From CAZNPL01 sp964574815 (GTDB lineage: Bacteria; Planctomycetota; Phycisphaerae; UBA1845), in NCBI GenBank assembly GCA_964574815.1, contig CAZNPL010000072.1, positions 1-13,858 of the forward strand: a stretch of 13,858 nucleotides of DNA, in the 5' to 3' direction. Under the pieces are notes generated by a model. The model was not told the DNA's origin, did no database searches, and saw only the letters and a program-made list of their open reading frames with translations. This document shows, piece by piece, positions 1 through 7,205 of this stretch. The position numbers were made by a program, and so were the translations under genes. Position 1 is the first letter of the stretch; every line of letters starts with the position of its first letter.

Positions 1-2
1 CG

Positions 3-3000
3 GCCGCCACCGGAGAAAAAACCCGCACGCAGCCTTGCCGGAAGGACACGGCCAACAGCGCCCTCGCCGACGGCGGCGGGCTGCTACTTGACAACTCCTC
101 GCCGGTCATTTCCAACACGATCGTCGCGTTCAACTCATCCGGGATATATCGTTCGAGCGGCGCGCCGGCGCTCCGATACAATTGCGTCTACGGCAACTCC
201 GAGTACGACTACTTCGGAATCACTGACCCCACTGGAACAAATGGCAATATTTCCACCGACCCGCGGCTGGTCGATTCAGCGTACGGCAACGTGCACCTTC
301 AGCCACACTCGCCCTGCGTGGACGCCGGGAACAACACGGACGTGCTGGCCCAGGTCGACATAGACGCCCAGCCCCGCATCCAACCCTCGGAGGGGAGGGT
401 CGACATCGGCGCCGATGAATCGGACGGAACGAACTGGTCCGCGGGGCCGTATGCCGTCGTACGGGTCAGCCCCATGGGAAACGATGCGAACGACGGCTCA
501 TCGTGGCCCTCGGCGAAGCGCACCGTTCAGTCGGGCATCAACGCTGCGTCGGCACTTGGCGGCGAGGTCTGGGTGCAGAGGGGTACCTACGAGGAAAACA
601 TAAGACTGCGCCCCTATGCATACGTCTATGGCGGCTTTGCCGGCGACGAAGCGACTCGCGACGATCGGGATTGGCGTGCCAACGTCTCAGTCCTCCGCGG
701 ACTGCCGCAGATTTGGCCAATCCAGCGCGGGCAGGAGCAACGCTCGTCAATCCTCGGCAGTCAACAGAAAGGCGCGGTCGTGTCCGCCGAAGCGGGCTAT
801 GGAGAAACCGGGGCTGTCGATGGCTTCACGATTATCAACGGCGACGCGAATTACGGCGGCGGGCTGTACGTGTGGAACGCCTCCCCGACGATCGCCAATA
901 ACACCGTCATGGACAACAATGCTTGGCGCGGTGGCGGGCTTTTCCTGAGCTGGTCCTCCTCGAAGGTTTTCAACAACACCATCACGGGTAACAGCGCCTA
1001 TCATGGCGGGGGGATCTCTCTCCATGACGACGCCTCACCGGAAATCGTCAACAACACTGTTGCGGGGAACAGAGCCTACGACGGCGGCGGGCTGTATCTG
1101 GAAAACGCCTACCCGACGATCGCAAATACGATCGTCGCGTTCAATTCCTCGGGTGTCCACCAAAACGATGCCGGCGGTACGGCAACGCTGCGCTTCAACT
1201 GTGTCTACGGCAACGACGCGTACGATTACTTCGGACTCGCCGACCCGACAGGAGCGGACGGCAACATCTCCGCGGACCCATCGTTTGCCGACTTGCGGTA
1301 TGGGAACACGCATCTCCAGCCGAACTCACCCTGCGTGGACGCCGGAAACAACAGCGACGCGCTCGGCGAGTTCGATGCTGACGGCGAGCGCCGGATTCAG
1401 CCCCCGGGTGGAAGGATCGACATCGGCGTCGACGAATCGAACGGTACGGTGTGGACAGAGGGGCCCAATACGAGGGTCCATGTCAGCCCGGCAGGAGACG
1501 ATGCCAACGATGGCTCATGCTGGGCCTCTGCCAAGCGCACGGTTCAGGCAGGCATCGACGCCGCGTCCGTGCTGCGCGGAGAGGTCTGGGTGCAGTCTGC
1601 CAAATACGAGGAACGCATTACGTTGCGTCCATACGCCTTTGTCTACGGCGGTTTTGCGGGCAGCGAACTGTTGCGAGACGAGCGGAATTGGGTCACCAAC
1701 GTCACAACCCTTGATGGGCAGCAGCAGGGCACGGTGGTGACCGCGCAAACGGGTTTCGGATTGATCGCCGCAGTCGATGGCTTCACCATCACGCGCGGGA
1801 GGGCCCACGCCGGCGGCGGACTGTACATCTACGGCTCCTCCCCGGCCGTCGCGAACAACATCGTCACAGGCAACGCCGGCGTTGCGATAAACCTGGACAG
1901 CTCCTCCGCGACCATTGCGAACAACACGATTCTGCGCAACGGCGGCGGGTTGTACATGATCGAGTCGTCACCTGCCATCGTGAACAACACGATCGCCAAG
2001 AACCGCGGGGGTCTGTACCTGTCCGCCTCCTCCCCGACCATCGCCAACACAATCGTGACCTTTAATAGAACTGGGATTCGCCGCAACAGCAGCGGCTTCC
2101 CGGCGCTGCGCTTCAACTGCGTCTACGGCAACACTGAGTACGACTACTCCGGGCTCGATGACCCCACTGGCACCGACGGCAACATCTCCGCCGACCCCCG
2201 GCTCGCCGGCCCGCAGTATGGCAACATGCACATTGAACCGGACTCCCCGTGCGTCGACGCCGGGAACAACGCGGACGCGTGGAGTGACTACGACACCGAC
2301 GGCGAACCACGTATTCAGCCGGCGGGTGGGACGGTGGATGTCGGCTCCGATGAATCCGATGGTACGATTTGGGGGGACGAGCCGTATACCATTGTGCGGG
2401 TGAGCTCGCTGAGCGACGACGCGAACGATGGCTCGTCCTGGGCCCTGGCCAAGCGGACGGTCCAGGCGGGCATCGACGAAGCGTGGTTGCGGGGCGGCGA
2501 GGTCTGGGTACAGGCCGGTACGTACGAGGAGCTCATCGACCTGCCACCCTATGCATTCGTGTATGGCGGTTTTGCGGGGGTCGAAACGGTGCGGGACGAC
2601 CGGGACTGGCGCACCAACGTTACCATACTGGACGGGCAACAACAGGGTTCGGTGGTCACCGCGCAAGCCGGCTGGGGAGCGGTCGGCGTGGTCGACGGCT
2701 TCACGATCACCGGAGGCCTGGCTTCGCACGGCGGTGGGCTACACCTGCGGCATTCCGGCACGACGGTTACGAACAACACAATTGTCGGCAATCGCGCCGA
2801 CATTGGCGGTGGCGGGGTGCTCCTGGACGGCTCCACTGCGACCGTCGCGGGCAATACCATTACGCGCAACGTCGCCCACCAAGGCGGCGGGCTGCTCCTG
2901 TTCGACTGCTCCTCGACCGTTGCGAACAACACCATCGTAGGCAACAGCGCCGACGGCGGCGGCGGGCTGTACGTGCGCGGATCCTCGCCGATCATCGTGA

Positions 3001-3920
3001 ACAACAGCGTTACGGGCAACAGCGCGATCGGCGACGGCGGCGGGCTTTCGATGATCTACTCCGCCCCGGTGATCGCGAACAACACGATTGCGGGCAATAT
3101 CGCCGACAACGGAGGCGGGCTGTATCTAGCGATGGGATCCTCTCCGACAATTACGAACACGATCGTCGCACATAACTCGTCGGGAGTATTCCAAGTCCTG
3201 CAGTACGCTGGCACGCCTACGATGCAGCACAACTGCGTCAACGGCAACGCCGAATACGACTACGCCAGCCTCGTCGACCCCACCGGAATCAACGGCAACA
3301 TCTCCGCCGATCCCCTGTTCTTGCAACTACCCGACGCCGGCCTGGACGGCGTTTGGGGCACGCCCGACGACGACTTCGGCGACCTGCAACTGCTGACCGC
3401 GTCGCCCTGTATCGATGCCGGTGACAACGAAGCTGTTCCCGAGGATACGATCGATCTGGACGGCGACGGCGACATCACCGAGCCGCTGCCGATCGACTTG
3501 GCTGGCGAACCGCGTTACGTGGACGCTCCGCTCACAGCGGATACGGGGAACGGTACCCCGCCGATCGTGGACATGGGCGCTTACGAGTACCAACCGGATT
3601 GGCTGGTTGATCTCGAGACCGCCGTGGTCGCCCTGCAGCTGCCACACGGAATCGAACGAAGCCTGCTGGTCAAGCTGGATACGGCCGCCCGTCTGCTCGA
3701 GGACGGAAATCCCCGCAACGACGCAGCCGCCTGCAACGCGATCCACGCGTTCATGCACACAGTGCAGGCGCACAGCGGTCGCCAAGTTTCCGAAGCGGAA
3801 GCGGCCACACTGATTGATATCGCCCATCAGACCATCGAGGCCCTTGGATGCCCGGACAAGCCCGCGGGTGCCCCTGGTCGCGGGTTCATCATGCACGAGC
3901 GCCGGGCGCCGGGCGGCTAA
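3..3920 (+). CDS. Giant secreted right-handed parallel beta-helix protein with choice-of-anchor-Q-like modules (5' end outside window)
   Basis: The reading frame is open from the left edge to TAA at 3918-3920, giving at least 1305 residues. The GTG at 291 lies inside a module and is not the start. The protein is one partial and three full modules (residues about 20-143, 144-482, 483-788, 789-1196). A full module has a head (VSP..DDANDGSSW, KRTVQ.GI, GEVWVQ.GTYEE, VYGGFAG, VDGFTIT), a stack of about 22-residue rungs (SSPTIANNTI.GN, GGGLYL), and a tail (GNISADP, HLQP.SPCVDAGNN, DIG.DES.GT). Rungs of this kind form parallel beta-helices; the tail resembles choice-of-anchor Q domains. Residues about 1204-1283 form a helical C-terminal domain like FIMAH. 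No LPXTG, PEP-CTERM or terminal membrane helix follows. The signal peptide would lie off-window. I infer a surface or exported protein, perhaps binding polysaccharide or acting in adhesion; no catalytic residues can be assigned. Confidence 0.85.
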   Translation, partial: AATGEKTRTQPCRKDTANSALADGGGLLLDNSSPVISNTIVAFNSSGIYRSSGAPALRYNCVYGNSEYDYFGITDPTGTNGNISTDPRLVDSAYGNVHLQPHSPCVDAGNNTDVLAQVDIDAQPRIQPSEGRVDIGADESDGTNWSAGPYAVVRVSPMGNDANDGSSWPSAKRTVQSGINAASALGGEVWVQRGTYEENIRLRPYAYVYGGFAGDEATRDDRDWRANVSVLRGLPQIWPIQRGQEQRSSILGSQQKGAVVSAEAGYGETGAVDGFTIINGDANYGGGLYVWNASPTIANNTVMDNNAWRGGGLFLSWSSSKVFNNTITGNSAYHGGGISLHDDASPEIVNNTVAGNRAYDGGGLYLENAYPTIANTIVAFNSSGVHQNDAGGTATLRFNCVYGNDAYDYFGLADPTGADGNISADPSFADLRYGNTHLQPNSPCVDAGNNSDALGEFDADGERRIQPPGGRIDIGVDESNGTVWTEGPNTRVHVSPAGDDANDGSCWASAKRTVQAGIDAASVLRGEVWVQSAKYEERITLRPYAFVYGGFAGSELLRDERNWVTNVTTLDGQQQGTVVTAQTGFGLIAAVDGFTITRGRAHAGGGLYIYGSSPAVANNIVTGNAGVAINLDSSSATIANNTILRNGGGLYMIESSPAIVNNTIAKNRGGLYLSASSPTIANTIVTFNRTGIRRNSSGFPALRFNCVYGNTEYDYSGLDDPTGTDGNISADPRLAGPQYGNMHIEPDSPCVDAGNNADAWSDYDTDGEPRIQPAGGTVDVGSDESDGTIWGDEPYTIVRVSSLSDDANDGSSWALAKRTVQAGIDEAWLRGGEVWVQAGTYEELIDLPPYAFVYGGFAGVETVRDDRDWRTNVTILDGQQQGSVVTAQAGWGAVGVVDGFTITGGLASHGGGLHLRHSGTTVTNNTIVGNRADIGGGGVLLDGSTATVAGNTITRNVAHQGGGLLLFDCSSTVANNTIVGNSADGGGGLYVRGSSPIIVNNSVTGNSAIGDGGGLSMIYSAPVIANNTIAGNIADNGGGLYLAMGSSPTITNTIVAHNSSGVFQVLQYAGTPTMQHNCVNGNAEYDYASLVDPTGINGNISADPLFLQLPDAGLDGVWGTPDDDFGDLQLLTASPCIDAGDNEAVPEDTIDLDGDGDITEPLPIDLAGEPRYVDAPLTADTGNGTPPIVDMGAYEYQPDWLVDLETAVVALQLPHGIERSLLVKLDTAARLLEDGNPRNDAAACNAIHAFMHTVQAHSGRQVSEAEAATLIDIAHQTIEALGCPDKPAGAPGRGFIMHERRAPGG
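57..431 (+). repeat. Beta-helix module A, truncated by window edge
   Basis: This is the last rung and tail of a module: GGGLLL, TIVAFNSSGI, NCVYGNSEYDYFG, GNISTDP, HSPCVDAGNN and DESDGT (414-431). It matches the ends of modules B and C almost residue for residue. The head and any other rungs are off-window, so more modules may exist upstream. Confidence 0.8.
432..1448 (+). repeat. Beta-helix module B (about 339 residues, four rungs)
   Basis: Head from VRVSPMGNDANDGSSW, four GGGL/GGGI rungs (about 853-1100), TIVAFNSSGV, then GNISADP, NSPCVDAGNN and DESNGT at 1431-1448. It carries a 20-residue block at 693-752 that is absent from modules C and D. Confidence 0.85.
1449..2366 (+). repeat. Beta-helix module C (306 residues, four short rungs)
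   Basis: Same head (VHVSPAGDDANDGSCW) and tail (GNISADP, DSPCVDAGNN, DESDGT at 2349-2366) as module B. Its rungs are shorter: one reads GVAINL in place of GGGLYL and another has only GGLYL, consistent with small deletions after duplication. Confidence 0.85.
2367..3590 (+). repeat. Beta-helix module D (about 408 residues, six rungs, divergent tail)
   Basis: The head runs from VRVSSLSDDANDGSSW and six GGG-led rungs follow (GGGLHL, GGGVLL, GGGLLL, GGGLYV, GGGLSM, GGGLYL). The tail differs from the other modules: after GNISADP it gains a D-rich stretch (GLDGVWGTPDDDFGDLQLL), then SPCIDAGDN, DLDGDGDI and MGAYEY. This longer form is the usual end of choice-of-anchor-Q proteins, so D is probably the ancestral terminal module and A-C are amplified, shortened copies. 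Confidence 0.8.
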
Positions 3921-3928
3921 ACGCCGGC

Positions 3929-3947
3929 GGGCGGGGGCCGGCCGCCC
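3929..3947. terminator. Possible bidirectional terminator hairpin between convergent genes
   Basis: GGGCGG (3929-3934) pairs with CCGCCC (3942-3947) around a 7-nt loop, 8 bases after the stop of the beta-helix gene and touching the stop of the converging small gene. There is no U-run, so intrinsic termination is only suggested by position and stem strength. Confidence 0.3.
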
Positions 3948-4171
3948 TACGTGTTGCCAGGCGTTTCGTCGTCCCGTCGGACGGACCGTAATTGCTCCGG
4001 CGGGATGATCTCCTGGCGCTTCAGGCGGCGGTCGGTGGCCGGGCGGGTCTGCGTGCCTCCCCCGCAGTCCGGGCCCTTGCGGCCACTGGCGCGGCAGGCG
4101 AAGTGACGAATCAGCCACGCGGCCGCGGCAATGACGATTGCGGCTGTGATCCAGGTCTGCCAGTGGGGCAT
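3947..4171 (-). CDS. Small single-pass membrane protein with cysteines, FeoB-associated-like
   Basis: 74 residues. The ATG at 4171-4169 is preceded by a strong GGAGG (complement of 4177-4181) with 5-nt spacing, which supports a real gene. An N-terminal hydrophobic helix (TWITAAIVIAAAAWLI, about residues 6-21) is followed by a basic segment with two cysteines (C26, C36) and a GGG, then a polar tail. That layout, one helix then a short Cys/Gly-rich cytoplasmic stretch, resembles the FeoB-associated Cys-rich membrane proteins. It has fewer cysteines than they usually do, and no feoA or feoB is in the window. The tail (RRLKRQEIIPPEQLRSVRRD) is charged and of unknown role. It converges on the beta-helix gene and diverges from the DUF554 cluster. 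Function unknown. Confidence 0.6.
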   Translation of the reverse strand: MPHWQTWITAAIVIAAAAWLIRHFACRASGRKGPDCGGGTQTRPATDRRLKRQEIIPPEQLRSVRRDDETPGNT

Positions 4172-4176
4172 GCGCG

Positions 4177-4181
4177 CCTCC
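4177..4181 (-). promoter_or_regulatory. Ribosome binding site of the small membrane protein
   Basis: The minus strand reads GGAGG five nucleotides before the ATG at 4171. It is the main evidence that this small ORF is translated. Confidence 0.6.
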
Positions 4182-4187
4182 GTGATG

Positions 4188-4196
4188 TACTATAGA
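4188..4196. promoter_or_regulatory. Possible -10 element in the divergent region
   Basis: An A+T-rich spot stands out in G+C-rich sequence. It reads TACTAT on the plus strand (4188-4193) and TATAGT on the minus strand (4194-4189, 5 of 6 to consensus). No convincing -35 box is seen on either strand. The minus reading would give the small membrane gene a leader of only about 11 nt. Confidence 0.25.
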
Positions 4197-4253
4197 GCAT
4201 GAGGTTCCGTCGGAGTTCTGCGCTGCGTGATCCGCGAGCGGCATCCGCTCGGT

Positions 4254-4338
4254 GGTGCATCGAGATGCACCCTACGGCGGCGGGTGAAGCCCGCCCTAAG
4301 ATTGCTCCCGCCTGCATGCCCATGCGAACGCGGGCATG
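4254..4338. repeat. Cluster of palindromic elements in the leader before DUF554
   Basis: Three hairpins lie in a row: GGTGCATC/GATGCACC with a 2-nt gap (4254-4271), GGCGGG/CCCGCC with loop TGAAG (4279-4295), and CATGCCC/GGGCATG (4315-4338). The block has the look of a dispersed intergenic element, and I recall very similar strings in other planctomycete genomes (memory, not checked). The frame is open through it in phase with the next gene, which makes a false 91-residue extension possible. The rest of 4172-4471 shows no other gene. Confidence 0.55.
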
Positions 4339-4471
4339 GCACGCGTGCGCATCCGTCCCCCACCCTTCGCTTCACAAAGGAGGGGCCACCCAAAGCACCC
4401 GTTCCTTCGTTTCGTTGACCGGGCTTCCGGCAATCGATATGGTCGCCGCGACCTTTGCGGAGTTGCAGACC

Positions 4472-5263
4472 ATGTGGTCGATGCTTAACGGGACCATATT
4501 CAATGCCTTGGCCGTAGCGGTCGGGTCCGGCACTGGACTGATCCTATCGGGGAAGCTGCCGGATCGCTATCAACGCATCGTGCTGCAGGCGCTGGGGTTG
4601 ATCACGATTACCCTCGGCGTCGATGCCGGCGTCATCGTCCTGAACGATACGATCGCACGCTACCGACCGGCCGGCGACGCGGGAAAGACCTACGGGGCCG
4701 TGCTGGCCATGGTGAGCGTCGGGTCGCTGCTGATCGGGTGCCTGCTGGGCACGTGGTGGCGCCTGCAGGAGCGGGTCGAAGGCCTTGGCGAGGTGATTCA
4801 CCGGCGATTCGGCGCCGGCGATGCCGGGACGTTCGCGGAGGGGTTTCTGACGGCCAGCGTCATTTTCTGCGTCGGCCCGCTGACGCTGCTCGGGTGCTTC
4901 GAGAACGGGGCCCAGGGCGATCCGAGCCTGTTGATGATAAAATCATTGCTGGACGCGTTCTGCTCGATGGCCCTGGCGGCCAGTCTGGGTTGGGGCGTCG
5001 TCTTCAGCATCGTGACCGTACTGGGTTTCCAAGGGGCGCTGTCGATATTGGCTGCCTACTTCGCCGACGCCGTCCCTGACCTCTCGCAGCAGATGATGAA
5101 CGTGGTCGGAGGGGTCATTCTGATTGCGACGGCGTTGGTTTTGCTGGACGTGAAGAGGATCCCGGTGGCCAACATGCTGCCGGGGATCTTCCTGCCGCCG
5201 CTGGTCGTCTGGATTGTCGAAACAGTCTGGCCGGGGTCCTTGCTGGGCGGCGTGATCGGATGA
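4472..5263 (+). CDS. DUF554 family integral membrane protein
   Basis: 263 residues from the ATG at 4472, with about seven hydrophobic segments. Family features: N-terminal GTIFNALAVAVGSGTGL; GFLTASVIFCVGP (about residues 124-136) followed by LLGCFENGAQGDPSLL and IKSLLDAFCSMALA; and GFQGALSILAAYF. Together these are the DUF554 (YqgA-type) signature; the transported substrate or role is unknown. The frame stays open back to 4199, but that stretch is palindromic repeat. Family members begin just before the GT(I/L)xN motif, and a GGAG sits at 4458-4461. ATG 4439 is an alternative start without a ribosome binding site. The stop overlaps the bpt start (ATGA at 5260), so the two are probably translated in a coupled way. 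Confidence 0.85.
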   Translation: MWSMLNGTIFNALAVAVGSGTGLILSGKLPDRYQRIVLQALGLITITLGVDAGVIVLNDTIARYRPAGDAGKTYGAVLAMVSVGSLLIGCLLGTWWRLQERVEGLGEVIHRRFGAGDAGTFAEGFLTASVIFCVGPLTLLGCFENGAQGDPSLLMIKSLLDAFCSMALAASLGWGVVFSIVTVLGFQGALSILAAYFADAVPDLSQQMMNVVGGVILIATALVLLDVKRIPVANMLPGIFLPPLVVWIVETVWPGSLLGGVIG

Positions 5264-6015
5264 TGGTGATGAGTCCTCGCAAGTTCAGCCCGCTCGAGCC
5301 GTACGTGGACGAGTTTCTCATGCGAGGGTCGTTGTCGACCAGCGAGGAGCATGAATGCCCCTACCTGCCCGACCTGCGAGCGAGAAACGAGGGCTTTGCG
5401 GCAGTGCAGATGCCGGGCGATCTGTACCGCGTGCTGATGGACCGCGGTTTTCGGCGCAGCGGGCGGTTGATCTATCGGCCGGCGTGTGCGACGTGCAACG
5501 CGTGCCGGCAGTTACGTGTGCCGGTGGCCGACTTCGTGCCGACGCGCTCGCAGCGACGCATCCGGCGGAAGAATCGCGACGTGACGGTGAGCTCGGAGGA
5601 CGACCCGGAACCGACGGCGGAGAAGTGGGACTTGTTCCGTTCCTATCTGGATTTCAAGCACGACGGCAAAATGCTGGAGGACTACGGCAGCTTCGTAGAT
5701 TTCCTCTACGAATCGCCCGTGCCTACCCGGGAGTTCAGACTCTTTATCGAAGGGGAACTGGCCGGGGTCAGCATCGTGGACGTCTGCCCGGAGGCCCTGA
5801 GCAGCGTCTACATGTACTTCAGCCCGGAGTTCCAGGCGCGCAGCCTGGGCACGTTTTCCATCTTGTGGGAGATCGACTATTGCCGCCGCGAGGCGATCCC
5901 CTATTACTACCTTGGATACTACGTGGCCGGTGCTCCGACGATGTTGTATAAAGGGCGGTTTCGGCCTCACGAAGTGCTGGATGAGTCGCTGACGTGGCGC
6001 CGCGTGGAACACTGA
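5260..6015 (+). CDS. bpt: Aspartate/glutamate leucyltransferase (Bpt, L/F-type arginyltransferase homologue)
   Basis: 251 residues. It transfers leucine from Leu-tRNA to N-terminal Asp or Glu of proteins, marking them for ClpS/ClpAP-type N-degron proteolysis in the cytoplasm (known for the family). ATE N-domain: HECPYLPDLRAR (C33), then GFRRSG, IYRPACATCNACRQLRVPV (C76, C79, C82), RSQRR and NRD. ATE C-domain: FVDFLYESP, SSVYMYFSPEFQARSLG, FSILWEIDYCRR, YYYLGYYV and MLYKGRFRP. Length matches bacterial Bpt (about 240-255). The start overlaps the DUF554 stop by 4 bp, with further in-frame ATGs at 5263 and 5269 and only a weak Shine-Dalgarno, consistent with coupling. No clpS or aat is visible nearby. 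The assignment is firm; aminoacyl specificity for Leu rather than Arg rests on similarity to bacterial Bpt. Confidence 0.9.
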   Translation: MMVMSPRKFSPLEPYVDEFLMRGSLSTSEEHECPYLPDLRARNEGFAAVQMPGDLYRVLMDRGFRRSGRLIYRPACATCNACRQLRVPVADFVPTRSQRRIRRKNRDVTVSSEDDPEPTAEKWDLFRSYLDFKHDGKMLEDYGSFVDFLYESPVPTREFRLFIEGELAGVSIVDVCPEALSSVYMYFSPEFQARSLGTFSILWEIDYCRREAIPYYYLGYYVAGAPTMLYKGRFRPHEVLDESLTWRRVEH

Positions 6016-6038
6016 CGCAGCCGAAGGACGATCGAAAG

Positions 6039-7115
6039 GTGGGCGGGCACCCGCTGGCGACGCGCGAATTCCGGAGCGTATTGCTGGTCAAGCCGAGCTC
6101 GCTCGGCGACCTGATCCACGCCCTGCCGGTTCTTCGGGGACTCCGCCGACGCTATCCGGACGCCTCGATCAGTTGGCTGGCCTTCGAGCCGTTCGCGCCA
6201 CTCATCGAGAACCATCCCGACCTCGACGAAGTCATCCGGCTCGATCGCCGCGGTTTTCAACGACGGGGGCTCGGGGCCAGCCGCGAATTTGTTGACTTTG
6301 CCAGGAGGATTCGTGCGCGCCGATTCGACCTCGTGATTGATCTTCAGGGGCTCTTTCGCAGTGGCTTGATCACCTGGGCCGCCGGCGCAGCCGTGCGAAT
6401 CGGTTTTGCAGGCGCGAGGGAATTCGCCTGGGCGTTTTACACGCATCATATTCTCGTTGAAGACCCGGACGCCCATGCGGCCGAACGCAATGCCGAGGTC
6501 GGCCGGATGCTCGGCTTTCGCGATGTGGAGATGGAGTTCGACTTGGCCGTTACGGACCAGGAACGACGGCGGGCCGGGCGACTGGTGCAGGAGCTTGGCC
6601 TCGGCTCGGGCGAGCGGTTTCTGGCCGTGCTGCCGGGGGCGCGATGGGAAACCAAACGCTGGGCGCCCGAGCGCTTCGTCGAGGTGATTGACCGGATGTG
6701 GGCGGAAGTCGGCCTGCGCAGCGTGCTGCTCGGCGCGCCCGACGAGGCGGAAATCTGCTCGGCGGTGGCCGCTCAATCCGGGTCGCATCCGATCAACGCG
6801 GCCGGCCGAACGGGCATCCGCGATCTGGTCGCGGTCCTGGAACGCTCTGCAGCGGTGTTGGCACATGACTCCGCGCCGATGCACGTGGCCGCTGCTCTGA
6901 ATCGCCCGCTCGTGGCGATCCTGGGCCCGACGAATCGCTGGCGAACCGGCCCCTACGGCGCGGACGGCGCCGTTTTGCAGGCTGACTTGCCCTGCGTGCC
7001 CTGTTACTTGAAGCGGTTGACGCAGTGTCCCTACAATCATGAGTGCATGCGTTCGGTTGGGGTTGAAGCCGTCGTTTCTCGCCTACGAACGCTCCTGGAA
7101 CGGGAGAGCCGCTGA
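6039..7115 (+). CDS. Glycosyltransferase family 9 protein, heptosyltransferase-like (WaaC/WaaF type)
   Basis: 358 residues from the GTG at 6039, with AAGGA at 6024-6028; an upstream GTG at 5994 would overlap bpt. The fold is GT-B. The N-domain begins LLVKPSSLGDLIHALP (about 15-30), with D24 matching the conserved acceptor-side Asp of WaaC/WaaF. It continues with YPDASISWLAFEPFAPLI, VIDLQGLFRSGLITW and RIGFAGAREFAW. The C-domain has LPGARWETKRWAPERF, the donor-site DSAPMHVAA (D277, H282), ILGPTNRWRTGPYG and the Cys-containing CVPCYLKRLTQCPYNHECM typical of GT9. Enzymes of this family add heptose or a related sugar from an ADP- or NDP-sugar to a lipopolysaccharide core at the inner membrane's cytoplasmic face. 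The actual sugar cannot be read from sequence. It lies 23 bp after bpt, probably in one transcript. Confidence 0.88.
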   Translation: MGGHPLATREFRSVLLVKPSSLGDLIHALPVLRGLRRRYPDASISWLAFEPFAPLIENHPDLDEVIRLDRRGFQRRGLGASREFVDFARRIRARRFDLVIDLQGLFRSGLITWAAGAAVRIGFAGAREFAWAFYTHHILVEDPDAHAAERNAEVGRMLGFRDVEMEFDLAVTDQERRRAGRLVQELGLGSGERFLAVLPGARWETKRWAPERFVEVIDRMWAEVGLRSVLLGAPDEAEICSAVAAQSGSHPINAAGRTGIRDLVAVLERSAAVLAHDSAPMHVAAALNRPLVAILGPTNRWRTGPYGADGAVLQADLPCVPCYLKRLTQCPYNHECMRSVGVEAVVSRLRTLLERESR

Positions 7116-7205
7116 CTTCTTTCCTGCTGAATTCGCTCTTGCCGGAGTCGACAGGCGGGGCATAGCCCAGAAGGCGGTCCGTTTCTCCGATAAAATGATC
7201 GGTTT

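Noticed and set aside
800..3170. CRISPR-like array suggested by recurring GGCGGCGGGCTG units
   Set aside because: The units are in-frame codons of GGGL rungs with variable spacing and diverged sequence, explained by protein repeats.
3327..4244. Minus-strand ORF of 305 codons
   Set aside because: It is antisense to the well-supported end of the beta-helix gene and overlaps the better supported 74-residue gene on the same strand in another frame; no start context or family pattern.
4377..4386. AAAGGAGGGG Shine-Dalgarno-like site before DUF554
   Set aside because: No start codon lies at suitable distance; the next in-frame ATG is more than 50 nt downstream.
4199..4471. N-terminal extension of the DUF554 protein starting at ATG 4199
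   Set aside because: The stretch is palindromic repeat DNA, has no family similarity, and DUF554 proteins start just before the GT.FNA motif encoded from about 4484.
5967..7040. Minus-strand ORF of 357 codons
   Set aside because: It lies opposite the GT9 gene, whose motifs are unambiguous; long antisense frames are expected at this G+C content.
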